Positions 51,759-60,199 of a DNA stretch of 64,000 nt are shown in pieces (the stretch's first letter is position 1; each line of letters begins with the position of its first letter). The notes beneath the pieces are model-generated. The model did no database searches, was not told where the DNA came from, and worked only from the letters and a program-made list of their open reading frames with translations. Position numbers and translations under genes: made by a program. This stretch comes from JACDAN01 sp963802375 (GTDB taxonomy: Bacteria > Actinomycetota > Thermoleophilia > Gaiellales > Gaiellaceae), in contig CAWDIJ010000009.1 of the NCBI GenBank assembly GCA_963802375.1, positions 124,001-188,000 on the forward strand, written 5' to 3'.

Positions 51759-52384
51759 GCGACCCGGGCGCGGACGAGCTGCTGGATCCGGTCGACCACG
51801 TTCTCCACGTCGAGGTTGGTCGTGTCGATGAGTTCGGCGTCAGGGGCCGGCTGCATCCGGGCGGCGTCGCTCTCGTCGCGGAGCCGCAGGTCCGTGGCGA
51901 GCGCATCGCCGCCGATGTCCGGCCGCTCGGCCTGCCGCCGCTCCGCGCGGACGGACTGGTCGGCGTTCAAGTAGACCTTCACGTCGGCGTCCGGCGCGAC
52001 GACCGTCCCGATATCGCGTCCCTCGATGACGGCGTTCCCGAGATCGGCGAGCTCGCGCTGGCGGCGGCGCATGACGACGCGGACTTCTGTGTGGCGTGCG
52101 ACCACCGGGACGAGCCGGTCGATCTCGGACTCGCGGATCGCGGCCGTGACGTCGGCGCCGGCGATCCTGACCGATCCTGCCTCGTCCAGGTCGACGGGAT
52201 GCTCATCCGCGAGCACACCCAGGGCCGGGCCGTCCTCGAGATCGAGGGAACGCTGCAGCGCGAGCCAGGTCACGGCCCGGTACATCGCGCCCGTGTCCAG
52301 ATACCGGAAGCCGAGTCGCTCGGCCAGCCGGCGGGCGACGGTGCTCTTCCCGGCTCCGGCGGGCCCGTCGATTGCCACGATCAT
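51755..52384 (-). CDS. cmk: Cytidylate kinase
   Basis: Cmk phosphorylates CMP and dCMP. The 209-residue protein has the P-loop IDGPAGAGKSTVARRL, the CMP-binding FRYLDTGAMYRAVTWLAL, VIEGRDIGTVVAPDADVKVY and the LID arginines in RAERRQAERP. It overlaps aroA and plsC by ATGA on either side. Confidence 0.95.
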   Translation of the reverse strand: MIVAIDGPAGAGKSTVARRLAERLGFRYLDTGAMYRAVTWLALQRSLDLEDGPALGVLADEHPVDLDEAGSVRIAGADVTAAIRESEIDRLVPVVARHTEVRVVMRRRQRELADLGNAVIEGRDIGTVVAPDADVKVYLNADQSVRAERRQAERPDIGGDALATDLRLRDESDAARMQPAPDAELIDTTNLDVENVVDRIQQLVRARVA

Positions 52385-53667
52385 CGCTGGGTCACCGACT
52401 CGAGCAGGTCGAAGAATCCGGGGAAGCTTACTGCCACGCTCTCCGGGTCCTGGAGCTCGACGCCCTCGCGGGAGGCGAGCCCGGCGACGGCGGCCAGCAT
52501 CGCGATCCGGTGGTCGCCGCCGCTCGAGACCGCACCCCCGCCCTTAGGGCGGGTGGGGACCCCCCTCACCCTGAAGCCATCATCGCTCGCCGTGATCCTC
52601 ACGCCAAGGGATCGGAGCACATTTGTCACGGTTTCGATGCGGTCCGTCTCCTTTTCGCGCAACTGGGCGGCACCGCGGACGATGCTCTCCCCCCGTGCCA
52701 TACCGGCCGCGAGCGCGAACAGCGGCAGCTCGTCGATCATCCGCGGCACCTCCGCCTTCCGCACCGTGGTCGCGACGAGCGGCGCCGGGCGGATCTCCAG
52801 ATCCGCGACCGCCTCGCCGCCGACCCCGCGCCGGTCGAAGATCGCGAGGCGCCCGCCCATCCGGATCAGCACGTCGAGCAGGCCCGTGCGAAACGGGTTC
52901 ACACCGACGCCGTGGATCGAGAGCTCGGAGCCGGGGACGAGCGTCGCCGCGGTCACGAACGGCGCTGCAGAGGAGATGTCGCCTGGAACCTGCACGGAGC
53001 CGAGCCGCAGCGACTCCACCCGCGAGACCGACACCGACCGGCCCGACCTGCGGACCGAGACTCCTCCCGCTCGGAGCATCGTCTCCGTGTGGTCGCGCGT
53101 GTAGTACGGCTCGTGGACGACCGTGCGCCCGCCTGCCGCCTGCATCCCGGCCAGGAGGAGCGCCGACTTCGTCTGCGCGCTCGCCCGGGCCAGGCGGTGC
53201 TCGGCGGCCCGAAGCTCGGCTCCCTCGATCCGAACGGGCGGCTTCCCGTCCGTGGTCTCGATCCTGGCACCCATCGCGCGCAGCGCCTCGACGAGATCCT
53301 CCACGGGCCGGCCCCGAAGGGAGTCGTCTCCGGAGAGGACGAACTCGCCCTTCTGCCCGGCGAGGACTCCCATCAGGAGCTTGAGCAGCGTCCCGGCGTT
53401 GCCGCAGTCGATCGGCTCCGCCGGCGGGCGCAGGCCGCGGAGTCCGACGCCTCGCACGGTCAGGACGTCGACCTCCTCCTCGACCACCTCCACACCGAGC
53501 GCCCGCATCGCGTTCACGCTCGACTCGGTGTCCGCCGAACGCCCGAAGCCCTCGATTCGGGTCTCGCCGTCGCAAACCGCGCCGATCAGCACCGCGCGGT
53601 GCGAGATCGACTTGTCGCCCGGCACGCCGATGTGGCCGACGACGGCCGCCGCCGGCTCGATCCTCAT
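52381..53667 (-). CDS. aroA: 3-phosphoshikimate 1-carboxyvinyltransferase (EPSP synthase)
   Basis: AroA makes EPSP from shikimate-3-phosphate and PEP. The 428-residue protein has GDKSISHRAVLIGA near residue 18, DCGNAGTLLKLLMG near 88 and LREKETDRIETVT near 340, with the Lys, Ser and Arg contacts of the active site. The glyphosate-sensitivity region is DCGNAGTLLKLLMG (no Ala-100-type substitution can be judged reliably by eye). It follows tyrA by an ATGA overlap and precedes cmk by another. Confidence 0.94.
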   Translation of the reverse strand: MRIEPAAAVVGHIGVPGDKSISHRAVLIGAVCDGETRIEGFGRSADTESSVNAMRALGVEVVEEEVDVLTVRGVGLRGLRPPAEPIDCGNAGTLLKLLMGVLAGQKGEFVLSGDDSLRGRPVEDLVEALRAMGARIETTDGKPPVRIEGAELRAAEHRLARASAQTKSALLLAGMQAAGGRTVVHEPYYTRDHTETMLRAGGVSVRRSGRSVSVSRVESLRLGSVQVPGDISSAAPFVTAATLVPGSELSIHGVGVNPFRTGLLDVLIRMGGRLAIFDRRGVGGEAVADLEIRPAPLVATTVRKAEVPRMIDELPLFALAAGMARGESIVRGAAQLREKETDRIETVTNVLRSLGVRITASDDGFRVRGVPTRPKGGGAVSSGGDHRIAMLAAVAGLASREGVELQDPESVAVSFPGFFDLLESVTQR

Positions 53668-54752
53668 TCGTCGAGCGCAGGGGCGACGACGACGCCGTAC
53701 CCCTGCGCCTCCAGCAGCGCAGCGGCCCGCTCAGCCTCCCGCTCGCCGGCGACCAGCACCGTCAGGTCGCCGCCCCGTTCCGGTGACTGGTGCTGCAGCT
53801 CGAAGTCCTCGATGTTGATCCGCTCGGCCCCGAGAGCCTGCGTGATGCCCGCGAGGACGCCGGGCCGGTCGGGGACATGGACGCGGAGCCGGTGCAGCTG
53901 TCCCGGATCCCCGTACGCCTCGCTGATCATCCCCCGGCGGTTGCGCGCAGCCTCGCCGATCCAGCGGGCAAGGAAGCCCGCATCGCCGGACGCGAGCGCC
54001 GCATCCACCTGATCGAGCCCGCGGCGGTGCTCCGCGAGCGCAGCCCTCAGCGCTTCCGCGTTCTCCAGGAAGATGTCGACCCAGATTCGCGGGTTGGCGC
54101 CAGCGACTCTCGTCATGTCCCGGAGCGACCCGCCGGCGGACGAAAGGGGCTCGTGTCCGTCGATCCGCGTCGCGCCGGCATGGTTGACGAGGACGTTGGC
54201 CAGCACGTGAGGCAGATGGCTCGTCAGTGCGACGAGCCGGTCGTGCGCGCCGGGATCCACGGCGACCGGCACGGCGCCGAGGTCGCCGACGAAGCCGTGG
54301 ACGAGCCGGTACCGAGCGGGATCGCTGTGCGGGAGCGGCGAGAGAAACCAGGTCGCCCCCTCGAAGAGATCGGCCGTTGCGTGAGCCGGGCCCCGCGCCT
54401 CGGAACCGCAGACCGGGTGGCCGCCGATGAATCGCAGCGACCCCGCCGCCGCCTCGCAGACCGCAGACTTCGTCGAGCCCACGTCGGTCACGGTGCAGTC
54501 GTCTGCGCTCGTCTCCAGCACGGTTCGCACTTGCGCGGCCAGCCGTCCGACTGGCACGGCGACAACCGCGAGGTCGGCGCCGCCGAGCGCCTCTCCGAGC
54601 GTCGCCTTGACCTCGTCGACCGCCCCCCGCTCGAGCGCGACCTCGGCCGTGGCCTCGTCTTCGTCGAACCCGGCGACGGTTGCGCCCACCCGCTTCGCGG
54701 CCAAGCCGACCGAGGCGCCGATCAGCCCGGTGCCGATGACCGCGAGCCGCAA
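53664..54752 (-). CDS. tyrA: Prephenate dehydrogenase with C-terminal ACT domain
   Basis: The 362-residue enzyme oxidatively decarboxylates prephenate towards tyrosine. It opens with the NAD fold VIGTGLIGASVGLAAKR; GGHPVCGSEARGP and LTSHLPHVLANVL contain the catalytic histidines. Residues about 290-362 form an ACT domain (VHVPDRPGVLAGITQALG), which suggests allosteric feedback, probably by tyrosine. It lies 6 bases after aroF and overlaps aroA. Confidence 0.92.
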   Translation of the reverse strand: MRLAVIGTGLIGASVGLAAKRVGATVAGFDEDEATAEVALERGAVDEVKATLGEALGGADLAVVAVPVGRLAAQVRTVLETSADDCTVTDVGSTKSAVCEAAAGSLRFIGGHPVCGSEARGPAHATADLFEGATWFLSPLPHSDPARYRLVHGFVGDLGAVPVAVDPGAHDRLVALTSHLPHVLANVLVNHAGATRIDGHEPLSSAGGSLRDMTRVAGANPRIWVDIFLENAEALRAALAEHRRGLDQVDAALASGDAGFLARWIGEAARNRRGMISEAYGDPGQLHRLRVHVPDRPGVLAGITQALGAERINIEDFELQHQSPERGGDLTVLVAGEREAERAAALLEAQGYGVVVAPALDE

Positions 54753-54758
54753 GCCGCC

Positions 54759-55802
54759 CTATCCGACCTGTTTGCCCATGAGGGCGACGATCTCCGTCAC
54801 CTCTCTGGCGAACTCGCCGAACTCGTCGGCCGGGATCTGCTGCGGGCCGTCGCAGAGCGCCTCCTCCGGTCTCGGATGCACCTCGACGATGATCCCGTCC
54901 GCCCCGACTGCCGCAGCAGCCCGGGCGAGCGGGAGCACGAGCGCCCTCCGCCCGGCGGCGTGGGAAGGGTCGACGATCACCGGGAGGTGCGTCTCCTCCT
55001 TGAGCACGGCGACCGAGCCGAGGTCGAGCGTGTACCGCGTGGTGCCCTCGAAGGTCTTGATTCCTCGCTCGCAGAGGATGATCCGGTCGTTCCCTTCCCG
55101 GGCGACGTACTCGGCCGCCATGAGGAGCTCCTCTACGGACGCGGACGGCCCACGCTTGAGCAGCACCGGCTTGTCGACTCGTCCGACCTCCGCGAGGAGC
55201 AGGAAGTTCTGCATGTTGCGGGCGCCGATCTGGATCACGTCGGCGACCTCGATCACCTCCTCGACGTGGCGCGGGTCGATGAGCTCGGTCACGATCGGGA
55301 GACCAGTTTCCTCCCCCGCCTCGCGCAGCATCTCGAGGGCGTCGAGCCCCAGTCCCTGGAACGTGTAAGGCGAGGTGCGCGGCTTGAACGCGCCGCCGCG
55401 GAGCATCGTCGCACCAGCGGCCGCGACGGCCCGCGCCGTCTCGAGCGTCTGCTCGCGGTACTCCACCGTGCACGGGCCGGCGATCAGGCCGAAGAACGAG
55501 TCGCCGATCTTCCGGCCTCGAACGTCGATCACCGTGGGATCCGGGGCGAGTTCGCGTGCGACGAGCTTGTACGGCTTGAGTATCGGCAGCACGCGCTCGA
55601 CTCCCGGGTAGCCCTCGAGTGGGAGCCCCGCGAGCGCCTCCCTCTCCCCGATCGCGCCGATCACGGTCGCCTCCCTCCCATGGGAGACGCGGGCGTCCGC
55701 GCCCGACTCGCGCAGGCGAGCGACGACGTGCTCGGTCTGATCGGGCGTCGCGCCGCTCCCCATCACGATCAGGAGCTCCGGTGATGCGTTGTTGCTGGCC
55801 AT
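54759..55802 (-). CDS. aroF: 3-deoxy-7-phosphoheptulonate (DAHP) synthase, type I-beta with regulatory domain
   Basis: The first enzyme of the shikimate pathway. The 347-residue protein has a ferredoxin-like N-terminal domain (about 1-75) and a TIM barrel with FGLIAGPCTVEYREQ, MLRGGAFKPRTSPYTFQG, LLKRGPSASVEELLMAAEY and IVDPSHAAGRRALV. Metal ligands Cys, His, Glu and Asp are in those blocks. The N-terminal domain is the type seen in Thermotoga, where it mediates aromatic amino-acid feedback. Start ATG 55802 lies only 23 bases from the divergent chorismate mutase gene, so leaders are very short. Confidence 0.93.
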   Translation of the reverse strand: MASNNASPELLIVMGSGATPDQTEHVVARLRESGADARVSHGREATVIGAIGEREALAGLPLEGYPGVERVLPILKPYKLVARELAPDPTVIDVRGRKIGDSFFGLIAGPCTVEYREQTLETARAVAAAGATMLRGGAFKPRTSPYTFQGLGLDALEMLREAGEETGLPIVTELIDPRHVEEVIEVADVIQIGARNMQNFLLLAEVGRVDKPVLLKRGPSASVEELLMAAEYVAREGNDRIILCERGIKTFEGTTRYTLDLGSVAVLKEETHLPVIVDPSHAAGRRALVLPLARAAAAVGADGIIVEVHPRPEEALCDGPQQIPADEFGEFAREVTEIVALMGKQVG

Positions 55803-55825
55803 CGCGGCAAGTGTAGGTTCCGGCC

Positions 55826-56098
55826 ATGGACCCCAGCCAAGACCCGATCGTCAGGCAACTTCGAGAGAAGGTCTCCGACAACGACCGTGTCCTCATCGAG
55901 GGAATCAACGCCCGCCTCAGGCTGGTCGCGCAGCTGAAGAGCTACAAGGATTCCCGCGGTTACGACTTCCTCGATCCTCAGCGCGAGGAGTCGATGCTCC
56001 GGGACGTAAGCCGCTCGAACCGGGGGCCGCTCTCACAGGAGGGCCTCGAGCACATCTACAAGGCGATTCTCGACCTGACGAAGCAAGAGGTCGCTTGA
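55826..56098 (+). CDS. Chorismate mutase, AroQ type
   Basis: A 90-residue all-helical protein with IVRQLREKVSDNDRVLIEGI and LVAQLKSYKDSRGYDFLDP, in which the Arg and Lys match the AroQ active-site basic residues. It converts chorismate to prephenate and so competes with the trp genes downstream for chorismate. In many actinobacteria a small AroQ needs DAHP synthase as an activating partner; here the two genes are divergent and 23 bases apart, which fits a functional pair. It ends 32 bases before the trp leader peptide. Confidence 0.86.
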   Translation: MDPSQDPIVRQLREKVSDNDRVLIEGINARLRLVAQLKSYKDSRGYDFLDPQREESMLRDVSRSNRGPLSQEGLEHIYKAILDLTKQEVA

Positions 56099-56130
56099 CC
56101 GATGAAAACCGCGCGCGTAGGCTGAGCGCG

Positions 56131-56196
56131 ATGACTCCCGCCTTCCGCACCTGGGCCTGGTCGTGGCGCCACGAGCGGTGCGGGAGCATTGCCTGA
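56131..56196 (+). CDS. trpL: trp operon leader peptide
   Basis: A 21-residue frame starting MTPAFRT and containing three tryptophan codons within five residues (Trp-Ala-Trp-Ser-Trp). Tryptophan averages only about one residue in a hundred in proteins, and the frame sits directly before a terminator and trpE, so this is a classical attenuation leader. No clear Shine-Dalgarno is visible (GCGTAGGCTGAGCGCG precedes the ATG). It is too short for most gene finders. Confidence 0.85.
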   Translation: MTPAFRTWAWSWRHERCGSIA

Positions 56197-56253
56197 CCTG
56201 ACCTAGGCACAAGCCCGCACCACTCGAAGACCCTTCCGCCGGAGGGTCTTTTT
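56177..56253 (+). terminator. trp attenuator
   Basis: After the Trp codons GGTGCGGG (56177-56184) pairs with CCCGCACC (56214-56221) and encloses TGCCT/AGGCA. The terminator itself is GACCCTTCC-GCC-GGAGGGTC followed by five T (about 56229-56253), ending 11 bases before trpE. A 6-bp alternative pairing, CGGGAG (56181-56186) with CTTCCG (56233-56238), would break the terminator arm and may be the antiterminator. I could not assign the alternatives with certainty. Confidence 0.8.
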
Positions 56254-56263
56254 CGTTGTCCGC

Positions 56264-57493
56264 ATGATCGTCCAAACCGTCATAGCAACCGACCTGATCA
56301 CCCCGCTCGGGGCCTACCTCCGGCTGCGCGAGACCGGCAGCGCAAGCTTCCTCCTCGAGTCCGTGGAGAAGGGCCGCCTCGGGCGCCACTCGTTCGTCGG
56401 CGCAGGCTCCCGGCTCGTGAGCTTCGAGGAAGCCGAGTCCTGCGGTGCGCCGGTCGTCGGCTACCTCTCGTACGACTACGCGGCGACGCTGGAGCCGACG
56501 GTGCAGCTCCCGGACTCGGGAGGCGACCTGCCGGAGAGCCGCTTCGTCGTCGCCGACACGCTCGTCCGGTTCGACCACGCCCGCGGGATGGCCGAGGTGC
56601 TGTGCGGAAGCCCCGACGAGGTGACCGAGCTCCTCGCCGGCGCGATGCCCGCACTTCCGGCAGGCACCGGCTCGTCCGGCCAGACCCGGCGCTTCCCGTC
56701 GGGCCTCGACTACGAGCAGTCGGTCGCCCGCGCGAAGCGCCACATCCGCGCCGGCGACGCGTTCCAGATCGTGCTCTCGCAACGGGCCGAGCGCCCCACC
56801 TCGGCGAGCGCGCTCGACCTCTACCGGTCGCTTCGGAGGGTCAACCCCTCGCCGTACCTGTTCCTGCTCGAGCTGGACGGGCTGGCGCTGATCGGCTCCT
56901 CGCCCGAGACGCTGGTGAAGGCGGAGGGCCGCGACGCCTCGCTGAATCCGATCGCCGGAACCACGCATCCCGGCGACGGCGACGCCGAGCGGCTGCTGAC
57001 CTCCGAGAAGGATCGTGCGGAGCACGTGATGCTCGTCGACCTCGGCCGCAACGACCTCTCGCGGGTCTGCACTCCGGGGTCGGTTCGCGTCCGGCGGTTC
57101 CTCGAGCCCGAGCGCTTCTCGCACGTGACACACCTGGTCTCGGAGGTCGGCGGGCAGCTGCTGGAAGACGCGGACCACTTCGACCTGTTCCGCGCCTGCT
57201 TCCCGGCCGGCACCGTGTCCGGCGCGCCGAAGGTTCGCGCGATGCAGCTGATCTCGGAGCTCGAGGGCTATCGGCGAGGCCCGTACGCCGGCGCGGTCGG
57301 CTACGCGCTTCCGGGCGAGGCGCTCGACACGTGCATCGCGATCCGCACCATCGTCCTCCACGACGGCGTCGCGTTCCTCCAGGCCGGCGCGGGGATCGTC
57401 GCCGACTCGGACCCGAAGCTGGAGCAGGAGGAGTGCCGCCAGAAGCTCGCCGCCCTCGAGACCGCGATCCGGCTCGCGGAGGCTCGCCAGTGA
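56264..57493 (+). CDS. trpE: Anthranilate synthase component I
   Basis: TrpE makes anthranilate from chorismate with ammonia from TrpG. The 409-residue protein is shorter than the usual 480-520, mainly in the N-terminal half. The tryptophan feedback site remnant FLLESVEKGRLGRHSFVG is present near residue 28, and the catalytic part has NPSPYLFLLELDG, GSSPETLVKAEG, NPIAGTTHPGD, DLGRNDLSRVC and FPAGTVSGAPKVRAM. Its context with trpG, D, C, B and A excludes pabB. It starts at ATG just after the attenuator. Confidence 0.94.
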   Translation: MIVQTVIATDLITPLGAYLRLRETGSASFLLESVEKGRLGRHSFVGAGSRLVSFEEAESCGAPVVGYLSYDYAATLEPTVQLPDSGGDLPESRFVVADTLVRFDHARGMAEVLCGSPDEVTELLAGAMPALPAGTGSSGQTRRFPSGLDYEQSVARAKRHIRAGDAFQIVLSQRAERPTSASALDLYRSLRRVNPSPYLFLLELDGLALIGSSPETLVKAEGRDASLNPIAGTTHPGDGDAERLLTSEKDRAEHVMLVDLGRNDLSRVCTPGSVRVRRFLEPERFSHVTHLVSEVGGQLLEDADHFDLFRACFPAGTVSGAPKVRAMQLISELEGYRRGPYAGAVGYALPGEALDTCIAIRTIVLHDGVAFLQAGAGIVADSDPKLEQEECRQKLAALETAIRLAEARQ

Positions 57494-58050
57494 TCTTGCT
57501 TGTCGACAACTACGACAGCTTCACGTTCAACCTCGCGCACCTGTTCGGCGAGCTCGGGGTGGAGGTGGTGGTGCTGCGGAACGACGAGCTCGACGCCGAC
57601 GAGGCCGAGCGGCTGGCGCCCTCACACCTCGTGATCTCCCCCGGCCCCGGCCGGCCTGCGGCGTCGGGCGCAACACCGCAGATCGTCTCCCGGCTGGCGC
57701 AGACCACGCCGACGCTCGGCGTCTGCCTCGGCCACCAGGCGATCGTCGAGGCGTTCGGCGGCGAGATCGGCGCTGCGCGCGAGCTCGTCCACGGCAAGGC
57801 GGCGACGGTGCAGCACGACGGCAAGGGGCTCTTCCACGGCCTGCCGGCCCGGTTCGAGGCCGGGCGCTACCACTCCCTGGCCGCGACACGGATCCCCGAC
57901 GAGCTGGAGGTCTGCGCCACCGCCCCGGACGGCGAGGTCATGGCCGTTCGACACATGTCCCTCCCGGTCCACGGCGTCCAGTTCCACCCCGAGTCCGTGC
58001 TGACACCGGTCGGCCCGGACCTGGCCCGCAACTTCCTGGAGGCCGCGTGA
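57490..58050 (+). CDS. trpG: Anthranilate synthase component II (glutamine amidotransferase)
   Basis: A 186-residue class I amidotransferase beginning LLVDNYDSFTFNLAHLFGEL. The oxyanion motif SPGPGRP, the nucleophile in GVCLGHQAIVEAFGG and the His-Glu pair in VQFHPESVLTPVG are intact. It overlaps trpE and trpD, each by GTGA, so both anthranilate synthase subunits are translationally coupled. Confidence 0.95.
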   Translation: MILLVDNYDSFTFNLAHLFGELGVEVVVLRNDELDADEAERLAPSHLVISPGPGRPAASGATPQIVSRLAQTTPTLGVCLGHQAIVEAFGGEIGAARELVHGKAATVQHDGKGLFHGLPARFEAGRYHSLAATRIPDELEVCATAPDGEVMAVRHMSLPVHGVQFHPESVLTPVGPDLARNFLEAA

Positions 58051-59051
58051 TCCAGGAGGCGCTGTCGCAGTTGCTCGACGGACACGACCTCGACCGGAAC
58101 GAGGCGCGGCGCGTGATGGGGTCGATCATGGACGGCGAGGCGACGCCGGCGCAGATCGGCGGGTTCCTCGTCGCCCTGCGCCTCAAGGGCGAGACCGCGG
58201 AGGAGATCGCCGGGTGCGCGGAGGCGATGCGCGAGCACGTGCTGGCCGTGAAGCCCGAGCGCGGCGACCTCGTGGACACGGCAGGAACCGGCGGCGACGG
58301 CGCGCGGACGTTCAACATCTCGACGGCCGCTGCGCTGGTGGCGGCTGCCGCGGGCGCCGGAGTCGCGAAGCACGGCAACCGAGCCGTCTCGTCGTCCTCG
58401 GGCTCGGCCGACGTCCTGGAGGCGCTCGGTTTCTCGCTCGAGCTGGAGCCGGAGCGGATCGAGCGCTCGATCGACGAGCTGGGCTTCGGATTCCTGTTCG
58501 CGCCGACGCACCACCCGGCGATGCGCCACGCGGCGCCGGTCCGCCGCGAGCTGGCCACGCGCACCGTCTTCAACGTCCTCGGCCCGCTGACGAACCCGGC
58601 CGGCGCCAGGGCGCAGGTCGTCGGCGTCTACGCGCCGGAGCTCGTGCCGACAATCGCGGACGTCCTACTCCGGCTCGGCGCCACGCGCGCCTTCGTCGTT
58701 CACGGCGCCGGCGGTGTGGACGAGCTCTCGCCGGCCGGCCCGAACCTCGTCTGCGAGGTCGCGGACGGGCAGGTACGGCGGCGCGAGATCGACCCGGTCG
58801 AGCTCGGCGTCCCGCGCTGCGCGCCGGAGGACCTTCGCGGCGGCGAGCCGGAGGACAACGCGCGGACGATCCGCGAGATCTTCGCCGGCGCGAACGGCGC
58901 ACGGCGCGATGCAGTCCTTCTCAATGCCGCCGGCGCGATCGCAGCCGGCGGCCATGCGGCCGATCTCGCGGAAGGGCTCGAGCTGGCGCGCGAGGCGATC
59001 GACTCGGGTGCGGCGGGAGAGCGACTGGAGGCCCTGATTGCGTTTCGCTGA
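58047..59051 (+). CDS. trpD: Anthranilate phosphoribosyltransferase
   Basis: TrpD transfers phosphoribose from PRPP to anthranilate. The 334-residue protein has VDTAGTGGDGARTFNIST near residue 75 (PRPP loop), KHGNRAVSSSSGSADVLEAL near 110 and RTVFNVLGPLTNPAGA near 172. The helical N-terminal domain is complete. It starts at GTG overlapping trpG, and ends 14 bases inside the next gene. Confidence 0.96.
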   Translation: MIQEALSQLLDGHDLDRNEARRVMGSIMDGEATPAQIGGFLVALRLKGETAEEIAGCAEAMREHVLAVKPERGDLVDTAGTGGDGARTFNISTAAALVAAAAGAGVAKHGNRAVSSSSGSADVLEALGFSLELEPERIERSIDELGFGFLFAPTHHPAMRHAAPVRRELATRTVFNVLGPLTNPAGARAQVVGVYAPELVPTIADVLLRLGATRAFVVHGAGGVDELSPAGPNLVCEVADGQVRRREIDPVELGVPRCAPEDLRGGEPEDNARTIREIFAGANGARRDAVLLNAAGAIAAGGHAADLAEGLELAREAIDSGAAGERLEALIAFR

Positions 59052-60199
59052 TGCGCTCCGCGGCCCGGGGCTCGCGGCGATCGCCGAGGTCAAGCGGCGA
59101 TCACCGTCCGCCGGCGATCTCAGGCCGGACGCGGATCCGGCCGAGCTCGCACGCGGGTTCGAGCGAGCCGGGGCCGCCGCCGTCTCGATCCTCGTGGACG
59201 AGCACTTCGCCGGCTCGTTCGAGGATCTGCGCGCCGCGCGGGCCGTGATCGGGCTGCCGCTTGCTCGCGAAGGGGTTCTTCTCGACCCGCGACGAGCTCC
59301 GCGAGCTGCGCGAGGCCGGAGCCGATGCCGTGCTCCTGCTGCTGCGCGATCTCGACGACGAGACGATGGCGGAGCTGCTCCGAAGCGCCGGGGAGTTCGA
59401 GCTCGACGCGCTCGTCGAGGCCCACGACGCCGGCGAGCTCGAGCGAGCGGTGCAGCTCAAAGCGGAGACGATCGGGATCAATGCCAGGGATCTCTCCACC
59501 TTCGAGATCGACCGCCGCGCCCAGCTGGCACTTGTCGCGAAGGCCCCGCGCGACCGGGTCGTCATCGCCGAGAGCGGGATCGCCTCGCGGGCACAGGGCG
59601 CGGCCGCGGAGCTCGCGGGTGCCGATGCAATCCTCGTCGGCTCGGCCCTCATGCGCGCCGGCGACCCGACCGCGAAGCTGTCCGAGCTGATCTCCCGCCC
59701 GCTCGTGAAGGTCTGCGGGCTGACCCGCGATGAGGACGTCTCCGCCGCAGCCGACGCGGGCGCCGACCTGGCCGGCTTCATCCGCGTCGACGGAAGCCCG
59801 CGCCGAGCCGCCGGCGTGCTGCCGGTGCCTGACACCATGCTTTCCGTCTCCGTCCACGTCGGAGAGCCGAGCGACGAGGGCGCCGACCTCGTCCAGCTCT
59901 ACGAGCGAGACACGAACGGCCGCGTGCGCGGCCGGGACGCCGTCCTGCTGCGCGAGGGCGAGCACGTCGCCCGCGTCCTCGATCTCCCGTGGGCTGAGGA
60001 CGATCCCGACCATCTAGCCCGCGCCGAGGCGGCCGACGGCCGGGTCGTGCTGGCGGGAAGGCTCGGCCCCGACAACGTCGGAGCAGCGATCGAGGCGGTG
60101 CATCCGTGGGCCGTCGACGCGGCGTCGAGGCTCGAGTCCGAGCCGGGCATCAAGGATCACGGCAAGGTGCGCGCCTTCGTCGAGGCGGCGCGATGCTGA
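59038..60199 (+). CDS. trpCF: Indole-3-glycerol-phosphate synthase fused to phosphoribosylanthranilate isomerase, frameshifted as read
   Basis: The TrpC part has IAEVKRRSPSAGDL and SILVDEHFAGSFEDL, then GLPLA; here the frame changes to Arg-rich nonsense. The next frame continues with LAKGFFSTRDELREL, IGINARDLSTFEID, VIAESGI and VGSALMRAGDP, so one extra T lies near 59261. Total length is one base over a multiple of three. From about 59696 the same frame continues without a break into TrpF (LVKVCGLTRDEDV ... VLAGRLGPDNV ... GIKDHGKV), a TrpC-TrpF fusion as in E. coli. TrpF is short at about 168 residues and divergent in its middle. The start is TTG 59038. Confidence 0.85.

Noticed and set aside
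49804..51906. A 700-residue form of Der
   Set aside because: The extra N-terminus is an Arg-rich shadow of plsC and cmk; the two GTPase domains begin at GTG 51111.
56187..56210. A third copy of the 165-base palindromic element, suggested by GCATTGCCTG
   Set aside because: Only about ten bases match and no other stem of the element is present; it is the end of the trp leader peptide.
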